A stretch of 64,000 nt of DNA, taken from Pseudophaeobacter arcticus DSM 23566 (lineage in GTDB: Bacteria > Pseudomonadota > Alphaproteobacteria > Rhodobacterales > Rhodobacteraceae). The notes below the pieces were generated by a model. The model ran no database searches. It worked only from the letters and a program-made list of their open reading frames with translations, and was not told the origin of the DNA. The position numbers and the translations under genes were made by a program. The DNA lies in the NCBI RefSeq assembly GCF_000473205.1, contig NZ_KI421507.1, forward strand, positions 3,953,057 to 4,017,056, read 5' to 3'. Below, piece after piece: positions 15,902 to 25,289 of the stretch. How positions within the stretch are numbered: position 1 is the stretch's first letter; each line of letters opens with the position of its first letter.

Positions 15902-16999
15902 ATGACTGACGCACCCAAACGCACACCGCTTTATGACCTGCATGTGGAACTCGGCGGTAAGATGGTTGATTTTGCTGGCTGGGAAATGCCGGTTCAATAC
16001 CCCATGGGCATCATGGGAGAGCACAAGCAATGCCGCGAAAAGGCAGGGCTGTTTGATGTCTCCCACATGGGGCAGGTGATCCTGAAGGGCGCCGATATCG
16101 CCACCCAGCTGGAAAAGATCGCCCCCTCTGCCTTCACCACTCTGAAAGAGGGCAAGGCCCGCTACACCTTCTTTACCAATGAACAGGGCGGCATCATGGA
16201 CGATTTGATCGTTTCCAATGCCGGCGATCATTTCTTTGTCGTGGTCAACGCCTCCATGCGGCACCAGGATATCCCCCATATGGCCCAACATCTTGACGGC
16301 ATCGAGGTCACCGAGATTTTTGACCGCGCCCTGGTTGCTGTGCAAGGCCCGGCGGCGGAAAATGTGGTGGGAGGGCTCTGCCCGGCCGCGCGTGAGATGA
16401 AATTCATGGAAACCATCGTGGCGGACATCATGGGGGTTGAGTGCCGCCTGTCGCGTCTGGGCTATACCGGCGAAGATGGCTATGAGATCTCCATCCCGGA
16501 AGACAAGGCGATTGAAATCACCCGTGCCTTCCTGGCGCATGAGGACTGCGAACCCGCAGGTCTGGGCGCGCGCGACAGCCTGCGGCTGGAAGCGGGTCTT
16601 TGTCTTTATGGCAATGACATTGACACGGATACCACCCCGGTTGAGGCCTCGCTGACCTGGGCAATGCAGAAACGTCGCCGCGAAGAGGGCGGCTTTCCCG
16701 GTGCCGCCCGTATCCAGAAACAGCTGACCGAGGGCGCTGCCCGCAAGCTGGTCGGCATCAAGCCAACTGGCCGCGCCCCTGCCCGTCAGGGCGTCGAAGT
16801 GCAAAGCACCGAAGGTGAGACCATCGGGTCGATCACCTCGGGGGGCTTTGGTCCCACCGTCGGTGGACCCGTCGCCATGGGCTATGTCTCGGCCAGTCAT
16901 GCCAGGCCCGGCGAGACGGTAAACCTGATCATTCGCGGTAAGTCCCAGCCGGCCGAAGTGGTGGCGCTGCCCTTCGTGACCCAGAACTACAAACGCTAA
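15902..16999 (+). CDS. gcvT: Glycine cleavage system aminomethyltransferase (T protein)
   Basis: 365 residues. KRTPLYDLHVELGGKMVDFAG and GWEMPVQYP open the protein; MGEHKQCREKAGLFDVSHMG, YTGEDGYEIS and ARDSLRLEAGLCLYGNDI are the folate-binding GcvT motifs. It transfers the methylene group from the lipoyl arm of H protein to tetrahydrofolate, releasing ammonia. I start at the ATG at 15902 (MTDAPKR); the open frame extends upstream to 15791 but lacks family similarity there. The 330 bases before it hold the symporter remnant and no glycine-riboswitch motif that I can find. gcvH follows 31 bases downstream. Confidence 0.97.
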   Translation: MTDAPKRTPLYDLHVELGGKMVDFAGWEMPVQYPMGIMGEHKQCREKAGLFDVSHMGQVILKGADIATQLEKIAPSAFTTLKEGKARYTFFTNEQGGIMDDLIVSNAGDHFFVVVNASMRHQDIPHMAQHLDGIEVTEIFDRALVAVQGPAAENVVGGLCPAAREMKFMETIVADIMGVECRLSRLGYTGEDGYEISIPEDKAIEITRAFLAHEDCEPAGLGARDSLRLEAGLCLYGNDIDTDTTPVEASLTWAMQKRRREEGGFPGAARIQKQLTEGAARKLVGIKPTGRAPARQGVEVQSTEGETIGSITSGGFGPTVGGPVAMGYVSASHARPGETVNLIIRGKSQPAEVVALPFVTQNYKR

Positions 17000-17030
17000 G
17001 ACAGATGACCAGACACGAGGAGAGTCTCAG

Positions 17031-17396
17031 ATGACCACCTATTATTCAGAAGAGCACGAATGGGTTAGCGTAGAAGGCGATGTTGTCACCCTTGGGATCA
17101 CCCAACACGCGGCTGACCAGCTGGGCGAGATCGTCTTTTGCGAGCAGAAAGACGTGGGTGACGCCTTTGGCAAGGGCGATGAGATCGGTGTGATCGAATC
17201 CGTCAAGGCGGCCTCGGAAATCTACGCGCCGCTGGATGGCGAAGTCATCGCGGTCAACGAGACTCTCGCCGACACCCCCGGTGCTTTGAATGACAGCCCC
17301 GAAGGCGATGCCTGGATCTATAAGATCAAACTGGCGGAGGCCGCACAGCTTGAGGATCTGATGGATCTGAACGGCTACAAAACCCTGATTGGGTGA
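17031..17396 (+). CDS. gcvH: Glycine cleavage system H protein
   Basis: 121 residues, the normal size of the lipoyl carrier. The lipoylation lysine is K59 in GVIESVKAASEIYAPL. EEHEWVSVEGDVVTLGITQHA and the C-terminal EGDAWIYKIKL are standard GcvH features. It shuttles the aminomethyl group from GcvP to GcvT. A good AGGAGAG site is present before the ATG. The LipA encoded upstream makes its cofactor. Confidence 0.97.
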   Translation: MTTYYSEEHEWVSVEGDVVTLGITQHAADQLGEIVFCEQKDVGDAFGKGDEIGVIESVKAASEIYAPLDGEVIAVNETLADTPGALNDSPEGDAWIYKIKLAEAAQLEDLMDLNGYKTLIG

Positions 17397-17402
17397 ATGT
17401 GT

Positions 17403-17425
17403 CGGGGCCGGTTGTTCCGGTCCCG
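17403..17425 (+). promoter_or_regulatory. Hairpin between gcvH and gcvP
   Basis: CGGGGCCGG (17403-17411) pairs with CCGGTCCCG (17417-17425) with one G-U, loop TTGTT, right after the gcvH stop. Only a loose pyrimidine tract follows. It may partly terminate, or stabilise the gcvTH message, giving more H protein than the large P protein. Confidence 0.6.
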
Positions 17426-17507
17426 CTGTTTCACCTTTCTCCAAATATCTCCGCCGGAGGCTCCCACAGCTCCGGTTGGATGCCCCCTCTCCATAGGAAC
17501 GCTGCAC

Positions 17508-20366
17508 ATGGCCTTTAAACTGACCGACTATGAAGCCTATGATTTTGCCAACCGGCGCCACATTGGCCCCTCGCCGACCGAGATGGCCGAGATGCTCAAG
17601 GTGATTGGTTTCAAAACCCTTGATGAGCTGATCGACGCCACTGTGCCCGCCGCCATCCGTCAGCAGGAACCGCTCGACTGGGGCCCGGCGATGACCGAGC
17701 GCGACGCGCTCTATCACATGAAAGAAGTCGCAGGTCGGAACAAGGTGCTGACCTCGCTGATCGGTCAGGGCTATTATGGCACCTCGACCCCGGCGCCGAT
17801 CCTGCGCAACATTCTGGAAAACCCCGCCTGGTACACCGCCTATACGCCCTACCAGCCGGAAATTTCCCAGGGCCGCCTTGAGGCACTGTTGAACTATCAG
17901 ACCATGGTCAGCGATCTGACAGGGATGGATATCGCCAATGCCTCGCTGCTGGACGAGGCCACAGCGGCAGCCGAGGCCATGGCCATGGCGCATCGTGGCT
18001 CCCGTTCGAAGGCCAATAACGCCGCCTTCTTTGTCGATCAGAACTGCCACGCGCAGACCATCGCGGTGATCCAGACCCGCGCCGCGCCTCTGGGGATCGA
18101 GGTCGTGGTTGCCGACCCGGATGAGCTGGAGGCCGGTGCAGTCTTTGGCGCGATCTTCCAGTATCCCGGCACCTATGGCCATGTGCGCGATTTTACCGAT
18201 GAAATTGCTGCCCTGCATGACCACAAGGGCATCGCCGTTGTCGCCGCCGACATCCTGTCGCTGGCGCTGCTGAAATCCCCCGGTGAAATGGGCGCAGATA
18301 TCGCCATCGGCTCGACCCAGCGCTTTGGCGTGCCCATGGGATATGGCGGTCCCCACGCGGCCTATATGGCCACCACGGATAAGCTCAAGCGCGCCATGCC
18401 GGGCCGTATCATTGGTGTCTCCATCGACAGCCGTGGCAACAAGGCCTACCGCCTGGCGCTGCAAACCCGCGAGCAGCACATCCGCCGTGAAAAGGCCAAT
18501 TCCAACGTCTGCACCGCACAGGCGCTGCTGGCGGTCATGGCTTCTATGTATGCGGTTTATCACGGCCCGGATGGCATCAAGGCGATTGCCCAATCGGTGC
18601 ACCGCAAGACCTCGCGTCTGGCCGCCGGTCTGGAAGAACACGGGTTTCGTGTTGAACCGGAAGTCTTCTTTGACACCATCACTGTTGAGGTCGGCCCGCT
18701 GCAGCAGACAGTCATGGAGGCAGCCGTTGCCCGTGGCATCAACCTGCGCAAAGTTGGCGAAACCAAGGTTGGCATCAGCCTGGATGAGCAGACCCGCAAG
18801 GAAACCATCGAGGCGGTCTGGGGGGCCTTTGGCATCGACCGCGAGGATGACAGTTCGAACAAACAGTATCGGCTGCCGGATTATGCACTGCGCGAAAGCG
18901 CCTATCTGACCCACCCGATCTTTCACAAGAACCGGGCCGAGGCAGAGATCACCCGCTACATGCGCCGTCTGGCGGACCGCGATCTGGCGCTGGATCGTTC
19001 GATGATCCCGCTGGGCTCTTGCACAATGAAGCTGAACGCCACGGTTGAGATGACCCCGGTCACCTGGCCCGAGTTTGGCAACCTGCATCCCTTCTGCCCC
19101 AAAGATCAGGCGATGGGCTATCATGCGATGATCGAGGATCTGAACGACAAGCTCTGCCAGATCACCGGCTATGATGCAATTTCCCAGCAGCCCAATTCGG
19201 GCGCTCAGGGGGAATATGCCGGGCTGCTGACCATCCGCAATTACCATGCCGCACGGGGAGAGGCGCATCGCAACGTCTGCCTGATCCCGACCTCGGCGCA
19301 TGGCACCAATCCGGCTTCGGCGCAGATGGTGGGCTACAAGGTGGTGCCGGTTGTGGCTGATGATAAGGGCAACATTGATGTGGCTGATTTCCGCGCCAAG
19401 GCGGAAAAGCACAGCGACCAGCTGGCGGCCTGCATGATCACCTATCCCTCCACCCACGGCGTATTTGAGGACACCGTGCAGGAGGTCTGCCAGATCACCC
19501 ATGATCACGGCGGTCAGGTCTATATTGATGGCGCCAATATGAACGCCATGGTTGGGCTGGCCCAGCCCGGCAAGATTGGTGGCGATGTCAGCCACCTGAA
19601 CCTGCACAAGACCTTTTGCATTCCCCATGGTGGCGGTGGTCCCGGCATGGGTCCCATCGGCGTCAAGTCCCATCTGACCGAATATCTGCCCGGTCACCCC
19701 GAGTATGGCTCTGCCGTTGGTCCGGTCTCGGCGGCGCCCTTTGGCTCACCCTCGATCCTGCCGGTGTCCTGGGCCTATGTCCTGCTGATGGGCGGCGCGG
19801 GTCTGACCCAGGCGACCAAGGTGGCCATCCTCAACGCCAATTACATCGCGGCCCGGCTCAAGGACGCCTATGGCATCCTCTATACCTCTGCGACGGGGCG
19901 GGTGGCGCATGAATGCATTCTGGACACCCGTCCGTTGAATGACGAGGGCGGCGTCAGCGTGGATGACGTGGCCAAACGTCTGATCGACTCGGGCTTTCAC
20001 GCCCCCACCATGAGCTGGCCTGTGGCGGGAACCCTGATGGTGGAGCCCACCGAGTCCGAGCCCAAGGATGAGCTGGACCGGTTCTGCGACGCCATGTTGT
20101 CGATCCGGGCTGAGGCGCAGGATGTGATCGACGGCAAAATCGACCCGCAAAACAACCCGCTGAAAAACGCACCTCACACGGTGCGCGATCTGGTGGGGGA
20201 CTGGGATCGTCCCTACAGCCGCGAAGCCGCCTGTTTCCCTCCGGGGTCGCTGGGGGTCGACAAATACTGGTCGCCGGTAAACCGGGTGGATAACGCCTAT
20301 GGGGATCGCAACCTGATCTGCACCTGCCCACCGATGTCGGACTACGACGAAAGTGGCGACAGCTGA
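17508..20366 (+). CDS. gcvP: Glycine dehydrogenase (decarboxylating), P protein, single chain
   Basis: 952 residues, the full-length single-chain form with both halves. N-terminal [15 protein letters not shown] is the family start. The pyridoxal-phosphate lysine is K701 in [14 protein letters not shown], next to the [12 protein letters not shown] loop. It decarboxylates glycine and passes the aminomethyl group to lipoylated GcvH. I start at the ATG at 17508 (MAFKLTD, AGGA about 9 bases before); an open extension to 17397 is not family-like. A strong hairpin follows the gene. Confidence 0.97.
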   Translation: MAFKLTDYEAYDFANRRHIGPSPTEMAEMLKVIGFKTLDELIDATVPAAIRQQEPLDWGPAMTERDALYHMKEVAGRNKVLTSLIGQGYYGTSTPAPILRNILENPAWYTAYTPYQPEISQGRLEALLNYQTMVSDLTGMDIANASLLDEATAAAEAMAMAHRGSRSKANNAAFFVDQNCHAQTIAVIQTRAAPLGIEVVVADPDELEAGAVFGAIFQYPGTYGHVRDFTDEIAALHDHKGIAVVAADILSLALLKSPGEMGADIAIGSTQRFGVPMGYGGPHAAYMATTDKLKRAMPGRIIGVSIDSRGNKAYRLALQTREQHIRREKANSNVCTAQALLAVMASMYAVYHGPDGIKAIAQSVHRKTSRLAAGLEEHGFRVEPEVFFDTITVEVGPLQQTVMEAAVARGINLRKVGETKVGISLDEQTRKETIEAVWGAFGIDREDDSSNKQYRLPDYALRESAYLTHPIFHKNRAEAEITRYMRRLADRDLALDRSMIPLGSCTMKLNATVEMTPVTWPEFGNLHPFCPKDQAMGYHAMIEDLNDKLCQITGYDAISQQPNSGAQGEYAGLLTIRNYHAARGEAHRNVCLIPTSAHGTNPASAQMVGYKVVPVVADDKGNIDVADFRAKAEKHSDQLAACMITYPSTHGVFEDTVQEVCQITHDHGGQVYIDGANMNAMVGLAQPGKIGGDVSHLNLHKTFCIPHGGGGPGMGPIGVKSHLTEYLPGHPEYGSAVGPVSAAPFGSPSILPVSWAYVLLMGGAGLTQATKVAILNANYIAARLKDAYGILYTSATGRVAHECILDTRPLNDEGGVSVDDVAKRLIDSGFHAPTMSWPVAGTLMVEPTESEPKDELDRFCDAMLSIRAEAQDVIDGKIDPQNNPLKNAPHTVRDLVGDWDRPYSREAACFPPGSLGVDKYWSPVNRVDNAYGDRNLICTCPPMSDYDESGDS

Positions 20367-20379
20367 TCCAAATCCCAAA

Positions 20380-20413
20380 GGCGCTGCCCCCTGTCCCATG
20401 TTGGGGCAGCGCC
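20380..20413 (+). terminator. Hairpin terminator after gcvP
   Basis: Perfect 11-bp arms GGCGCTGCCCC (20380-20390) and GGGGCAGCGCC (20403-20413) start 13 bases after the gcvP stop. No strong T-run follows, as is common in GC-rich alphaproteobacteria. It likely ends the gcvTHP transcript. Confidence 0.7.
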
Positions 20414-20556
20414 ACCCGCTTTCAGAAGTGCTCGCGCGCAATCGGCAGTTCCCGGGTCAAGGTCCCACGACCAAGGCCCTGCGCCACATTGCGAAGGCGA
20501 CAAAAGGCACTAAACTGTCAGGTACATCCTTTGGCCAAAGTTTTTAAAAAAACCTC

Positions 20557-20587
20557 TTGAACCTCTAGTCGCTGGAGGTTCTATCTA
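20557..20587 (+). promoter_or_regulatory. MerR-type metal-responsive promoter
   Basis: A -35 box TTGAAC (20557-20562) and a -10 box TATCTA (20582-20587) are separated by 19 bases, the over-long spacer characteristic of promoters activated by MerR-family DNA distortion. The spacer carries the dyad ACCTCTAG-TCG-CTGGAGGT (20561-20579). The -10 is 30 bases before the ATPase start. The regulator encoded at the end of the operon is the obvious partner. Confidence 0.88.
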
Positions 20588-20617
20588 GAGGAGGTCTTTG
20601 AAAACCAAGAGGCCCCA

Positions 20618-22915
20618 ATGCCCCAGGATAGCTGCTGTAGTTCCGCCAAACTGACCCTTGCTGACCCCAAACCCCATGACCATGCCGCTGAACCCGCAGG
20701 CTGTTGCGGCAGTGGGACTTTGGGCCCGACCTTGAATGCGGCACAGCTCACGGCTGGACGCAGTTTTCGCGTCAATGGCCTGTGTTGCGCCGAAGAGGTG
20801 GCGTCTCTCAACCGCGTGCTTGGGTCGGCCGTGGGCGGTGCTGATCATCTCGGTTTTGACGTGCTGAACGGGCGCATGACCCTGCTGGCCTCAGCGGTGC
20901 AGATCCCGGATACCCAGGTGCTGAACCTGGTTGCCAAGACCGGCATGAGCGCCAAGCCCTGGGATGCCAAAAGCGCCGAGGCCGATCAGGTGGCCCATCT
21001 GAGCCGCCAAAAGCACTTTACCGCTGCCAGCGCGGTGTTCTGGAGTGGCGGTCTCGCCTGGCATCTGGCCCATTCCGGAGCCGGTGGCCTGGGGCAGTTG
21101 TTTGCCGGTCATGGCGATCTGCCGGTGCCTATGGGCGAGCTGGGTCTCTTTCTGGTCGCGGTGGCGCTGGGGGTCTGGCTGGTGCTGCCAAAGGCCTGGT
21201 ATGCGCTGCGCAACCTCTCTCCTGACATGAACCTGCTGATGGTGGCGGCCGTTGCCGGTGCCATCAGCTTAGGCGAGTATTTCGAAGCCGCGACGGTGGC
21301 GTTTTTCTTTGCCCTGTCACTGACGCTGGAATCCTGGAGCGTCGGGCGGGCGCGCAATGCGGTCTCTGCCCTGCTTAATCTGGCGCCTGCGACGGCGCGG
21401 GTGATCCACGATGATGGCCGCGAGGTTGAAATGCCCGCCGCCGAGGTGCAGATCGGCCAGCACTTTGTTCTGCGTGGCGGCGATCGCATCCCGATGGACG
21501 GGCAGGTGATTGCAGGTGCTGGCGCGGTGGATCAGGCGCCGATCACCGGGGAAAGCGCGCTGGTTGCCAAAGAACCCGGCGATGAGGTCTACGCAGGAAC
21601 CCTGAATGGCGAAGGCAGCCTGACGGTGGAAGCAACCAAACTGGCCAGTGATACGGTGCTGGCCAAGATTACCCGCATGGTGGGGGATGCACATGCCCGC
21701 CGCGCACCCGTCGAGCAATGGGTGACCAGGTTTGCCCGTGTTTATACGCCGACAGTTTTGGGGCTGGCGATTGCGCTGGCCTGCCTGCCGCCGTTGCTGG
21801 CAGGCGGGGACTGGAGCTTTTGGGTCTATAATGCGCTGGTGCTGCTGGTGATTGCCTGCCCCTGTGCCCTGGTGATTTCCACCCCGGTGTCGATTGTGGC
21901 GGCCCTCGCCGCGGCGGCCCGTGCCGGTGTGCTGATCAAAGGCGGCGCCTATATCGAGGCCCCGGGAAAGCTGCAGGCCATTGCGCTGGATAAGACCGGC
22001 ACTTTGACTGAGGGCCGCCCCGAAGTTGCCGGGCTGTACCCGATTGGCGGCATCAGCCAAACCAAGCTGTTGCAGGCGGCGGCTGCGCTGGAGGCGCGGG
22101 CTTCGCATCCGCTGGCGCTGGCCATCCTGGCAGAGGCAACACGTCAGGATCTGGCCTTTGTGGCCGCCACTGACAGCCGCACCGTACCGGGGCGCGGGGT
22201 GGAGGGCCGACAGGGAGATCAAGCGATCTGGCTTGGCTCCCCCCGGTTTGCGACGGAAAAGGGCTTTGCCTCTACTCTGCCCGCCGCCCAGATGGCCGAG
22301 ATCGAAGCCGAGGGGGCCACGCTTGTGGTGGTGGGGGATGCCAGTGGGCCTATGGGGCTGATTGCCCTGCGTGACCGGCTGCGCGCAGGGGCGCGAGAAA
22401 CCATCGCTGCGCTGCACGATCTGGGGGTCAAACAGGTGGTGATGCTCACCGGGGACAATGCGGCAGCCGCCGGGGCCGTCGCGCAAGCCACAGGGATAGA
22501 TGTGGTGCATGCCGGGTTGCTGCCCGCAGACAAGCTTGCCGAGGTCGAGCGGCTCACCGAGCGCTATGATATGGTGGCGATGATGGGGGACGGGGTCAAT
22601 GATGCCCCGGCGATGGCGCGGGCGCATTTTGCCGTGGCGATGGGGGCCGTGGGCTCGGATGCGGCGATTGAGACCGCAGATATCGCCCTGATGAGCGATG
22701 ACATCAGCCGCTTGCCCTGGTTGATCGCCCATTCGCGCCGAACCATGGCGGTGATCCATCAGAACATCGGGCTTTCGCTGGTGACCAAACTGGGGTTTGC
22801 CCTGGCAACCGCCTTTGGCATGGCGTCAATGTGGGGCGCAATTGCGGCCGACGTGGGGGTTTCATTGCTGGTGGTGGGCAATGCGCTGCGGCTGTTGAAA
22901 GGAAAGGCGGTTTGA
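20618..22915 (+). CDS. Heavy-metal P1B-type efflux ATPase (Zn/Cd/Pb type)
   Basis: 765 residues. The N-terminus has Cys pairs (SCCSS; AGCCGSG) and one HMA-like domain with GLCCAEE in place of the usual GMDC. The membrane CPC motif is in IACPCALVISTP, the phosphorylation site DKTGTLTEGRP, and the hinge GDGVNDAPAMARAHFA. The CPC motif, Cys-rich N-terminus and linked CadR-like regulator point to zinc, cadmium or lead export across the inner membrane, not copper. It is preceded by a MerR-type promoter and followed one base later by the regulator gene. Metal choice is inferred. Confidence 0.93.
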   Translation: MPQDSCCSSAKLTLADPKPHDHAAEPAGCCGSGTLGPTLNAAQLTAGRSFRVNGLCCAEEVASLNRVLGSAVGGADHLGFDVLNGRMTLLASAVQIPDTQVLNLVAKTGMSAKPWDAKSAEADQVAHLSRQKHFTAASAVFWSGGLAWHLAHSGAGGLGQLFAGHGDLPVPMGELGLFLVAVALGVWLVLPKAWYALRNLSPDMNLLMVAAVAGAISLGEYFEAATVAFFFALSLTLESWSVGRARNAVSALLNLAPATARVIHDDGREVEMPAAEVQIGQHFVLRGGDRIPMDGQVIAGAGAVDQAPITGESALVAKEPGDEVYAGTLNGEGSLTVEATKLASDTVLAKITRMVGDAHARRAPVEQWVTRFARVYTPTVLGLAIALACLPPLLAGGDWSFWVYNALVLLVIACPCALVISTPVSIVAALAAAARAGVLIKGGAYIEAPGKLQAIALDKTGTLTEGRPEVAGLYPIGGISQTKLLQAAAALEARASHPLALAILAEATRQDLAFVAATDSRTVPGRGVEGRQGDQAIWLGSPRFATEKGFASTLPAAQMAEIEAEGATLVVVGDASGPMGLIALRDRLRAGARETIAALHDLGVKQVVMLTGDNAAAAGAVAQATGIDVVHAGLLPADKLAEVERLTERYDMVAMMGDGVNDAPAMARAHFAVAMGAVGSDAAIETADIALMSDDISRLPWLIAHSRRTMAVIHQNIGLSLVTKLGFALATAFGMASMWGAIAADVGVSLLVVGNALRLLKGKAV

Positions 22916-22916
22916 C

Positions 22917-23390
22917 ATGTTGACCATTGGAACCCTGGCAAAACGCACCGGCACCAAGGTGCAGACCATTCGCTACTATGAGACCATCGGCCTGATGCCA
23001 GAGCCCGAGCGCACCGAGGGCGGGCAGCGGCGCTATGGCCAGGCAGATCTGGACCGGTTGGGGTTTGTCCGCCATGGGCGGCAATTGGGATTTTCGCTGG
23101 AGGCCATACGGGAGTTGCTGGATCTGGCGGACAATCCGGCGCAGTCCTGTGCCGATGCGGATTCCATTGCCCAGCGACAGTTGAAACAGGTGGAGGACCG
23201 CATCGCCAGGCTGCAGGCGCTGCAGATCGAGCTGAAGCGGATGATTGGCGACTGTGGCCACCATTCGGTGGCGCAATGCCGGGTGCTGGAGGTGCTGCGG
23301 GACCATACAGAGTGCCTGACAGATCATGATCACACTGGCCGCGATCACACTGGTCGCGATCCCAGAGGTCACGATCCCATTGGCAGCTGA
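22917..23390 (+). CDS. MerR-family metal regulator, CadR/ZntR-like
   Basis: 157 residues. The MerR winged helix starts MLTIGTLAKRTGTKVQTIRY, followed by a dimerisation helix. Cysteines 78, 113 and 121 (SCADAD; GDCGHHSVAQC) match the spacing of the three metal-binding cysteines of CadR/ZntR/PbrR proteins. The C-terminal tail has DHTGR repeated twice, then DPRGH and DPIGS: an Asp/His-rich extension like the His-rich tail known in CadR. It lies one base after the ATPase stop, so it is made from the promoter it controls (autoregulation), in contrast to the more usual divergent layout. Confidence 0.92.
   Translation: MLTIGTLAKRTGTKVQTIRYYETIGLMPEPERTEGGQRRYGQADLDRLGFVRHGRQLGFSLEAIRELLDLADNPAQSCADADSIAQRQLKQVEDRIARLQALQIELKRMIGDCGHHSVAQCRVLEVLRDHTECLTDHDHTGRDHTGRDPRGHDPIGS
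23328..23387 (+). repeat. Four 15-bp tandem repeats coding the regulator's tail
   Basis: Units GATCACACTGGCCGC, GATCACACTGGTCGC, GATCCCAGAGGTCAC and GATCCCATTGGCAGC run head to tail, in frame, up to the stop codon of the MerR-type gene. Each encodes five residues (DHTGR, DHTGR, DPRGH, DPIGS). Confidence 0.9.
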
Positions 23391-23509
23391 CTGGCGCGTC
23401 CTTTATTGCCCAATAGGGTCTCGCCCTTTGCTGATCTCATTCACCCGCCCAGGTCCGTTGACAGCGCCGGGAGGTGAAACATCAAAGAGCCGTCACAGAA
23501 AACCGTTCA

Positions 23510-24421
23510 CTAAACTTCGCGCCCACCGTGATGCGCTTCCCCGCGTTCCCGGGCGAGCCGCATCTGCTTTTGCCGCTCGCGGAACCGCGCCTTGTCAGCC
23601 TCGGAGGTCTCATCAATGCACTGGTGGCACGAAACCCCCATTTCAAAAGATGGCAGTGTCTTGTCTTTGGGCAGAATGGGGCGGCGACAGCCGTGGCACA
23701 GCTCATGTGGGCCTTCGACCAAGCCGTGGCCGACCGATACCCGGTTGTCAAAGACAAAACATTCGCCCTGCCAGCTGCTGTCTTCGGGGGGTGTTTCTTC
23801 AAGATAGCGCAGGATGCCACCTTTCAGATGGTAGACATCCTCAACCCCTTGGCTCAGTAGGTAGTTTGTTGATTTCTCGCAGCGAATGCCGCCGGTGCAG
23901 AACATCGCCACGCGCTTGTTGTGGAACCGTTCCTTGTTGGCCTGCCACCAGGCGGGGAATTCGCTAAAACTGGCGGTTTCTGGGTCGATGGCACCCTCAA
24001 AAGTGCCAATCTGCACTTCATAGTCGTTGCGGGTGTCGATGACGGCAACATCTTCGGCGCGGATCAGGTCATTCCAGTCTTCGGGCTCAACATAGTGACC
24101 TACACTGGCTTTGGGATCGACATCGGGCTGCCCCATGGTGACGATCTCTTTTTTCAAGCGGACCTTGATCTTGCCAAAGGGCGGGTGGTCGCTAAAGGCC
24201 TCTTTCCAGACGAGGTCTGCACAGCCCGGCAGCGTTTTGATATGGCTGAGCACCGCTTCGATCCCGGCTTCGGGGCCTGCAATGGTGCCATTGATCCCCT
24301 CCTGAGCCAGCAACAAGGAGCCCGTCACCGCATGGTGCAGACAAAGCTCCAGCAGCGCCGGTTTGAGAGCGGCGGGATCGGTGAAACGGGTGAAGTGATA
24401 GAGGGCAGCGATTTTATACAT
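23510..24421 (-). CDS. trhO: tRNA uridine(34) hydroxylase, rhodanese family
   Basis: 303 residues, the TrhO/YceA layout: an N-terminal ferredoxin-like domain (ALYHFTRFTDP; LLAQEGINGTIAG), a central rhodanese domain (AVIDTRNDYEVQIGTF) with the active-site cysteine C175 in MFCTGGIRCEKST, and a C-terminal cysteine-rich zinc-finger-like segment (CHGCRRPI; CHQCIDE). It makes 5-hydroxyuridine at the wobble position of certain tRNAs independently of oxygen. The gene is convergent with the metal regulator and divergent from pncA. Confidence 0.94.
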   Translation of the reverse strand: MYKIAALYHFTRFTDPAALKPALLELCLHHAVTGSLLLAQEGINGTIAGPEAGIEAVLSHIKTLPGCADLVWKEAFSDHPPFGKIKVRLKKEIVTMGQPDVDPKASVGHYVEPEDWNDLIRAEDVAVIDTRNDYEVQIGTFEGAIDPETASFSEFPAWWQANKERFHNKRVAMFCTGGIRCEKSTNYLLSQGVEDVYHLKGGILRYLEETPPEDSSWQGECFVFDNRVSVGHGLVEGPHELCHGCRRPILPKDKTLPSFEMGVSCHQCIDETSEADKARFRERQKQMRLARERGEAHHGGREV

Positions 24422-24585
24422 GATGCGCCCTTAGAACTCTGCGCCGCATTTTTCAAGAAAAACAAAAAAGGCGGGCTGTTTTGCCGCCAAATAGCGCGTT
24501 TTATCCCTGCGTCTAGGTGACGTATTTCCAGTGCTACAATAGAAGTCTAGGTAGTCTGATTGAAAGAGCGCTTGGAGAAACAGAG

Positions 24586-25185
24586 ATGACGCAGGCCCTG
24601 ATCGTAATTGATGTCCAGAACGATTTCTGTCCAGGTGGCGCGCTTGCGGTGCCCGGCGGCGATGAGGTGGTCGCGCCGATCAATGCTTTGATGGCGGATT
24701 TTGAGACCGTGATCCTGACCCAGGACTGGCACCCGGCGGGACATTCCTCCTTTGCCAGCTCGCACCCAGGCCTGTCGCCGTTTGAGAGCGTCGAGATGAG
24801 CTATGGAGCCCAGGTTTTATGGCCGGATCACTGCGTTCAGGGGAGCGCCGGAGCCGCGTTCCACCCGGATCTGGATGTGAGTGGCGATCTGATCATTCGC
24901 AAGGGCTTTCGGCCATTGATCGACAGCTATTCAGGGTTCTTTGAGAATGACCAAAAAACCCCAACCGGGCTGGAGGGATATCTGCGCTCGCGCGGGGTGT
25001 CGGAGTTGACCTTTGTTGGGCTGGCCACCGATTTTTGCGTTGCTTTTTCGGCCCTGGATGCCGCCAATCTGGGCTTTGACGTCCGGGTCGACCTCACCGC
25101 CTGCCGGGGCATAGATCTGGAGGGGTCGCTGGAGAAATCTCTGGTAGAGATGCGGGCGGCCGGGGTGCAGCTACAACAGGGCTGA
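24586..25185 (+). CDS. pncA: Nicotinamidase
   Basis: 199 residues of the isochorismatase fold. The catalytic triad is D9 (ALIVIDVQNDF), K106 (IRKGF) and C151 (LATDFCVAF). The metal site is in TQDWHPAGHSSFASSH. It converts nicotinamide to nicotinate plus ammonia. I start at the ATG at 24586 (MTQALIV), with GGAG about 10 bases upstream; an open frame from 24517 has no family similarity. pncB, which uses its product, is on the same strand 2.5 kb on, with only a histidine kinase gene between. Confidence 0.95.
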   Translation: MTQALIVIDVQNDFCPGGALAVPGGDEVVAPINALMADFETVILTQDWHPAGHSSFASSHPGLSPFESVEMSYGAQVLWPDHCVQGSAGAAFHPDLDVSGDLIIRKGFRPLIDSYSGFFENDQKTPTGLEGYLRSRGVSELTFVGLATDFCVAFSALDAANLGFDVRVDLTACRGIDLEGSLEKSLVEMRAAGVQLQQG

Positions 25186-25289
25186 ATGCCGAAACATAGC
25201 GCCGCCTCATTTCTAGCTGCTGTTCTTTAGGAGTTTGAAAGAGTGGGTTGCCTATGTTTGGCTGATGGCGCGGAGGCAACAGGCACAGA

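Noticed and set aside
17046..19697. 883-codon open frame antisense to gcvH and gcvP
   Set aside because: It lies wholly opposite two strongly conserved genes. Its Gly/Ala/His/Arg/Gln-rich composition is what the reverse strand of GC-rich coding DNA gives. Many similar antisense frames in the window were discarded for the same reason.
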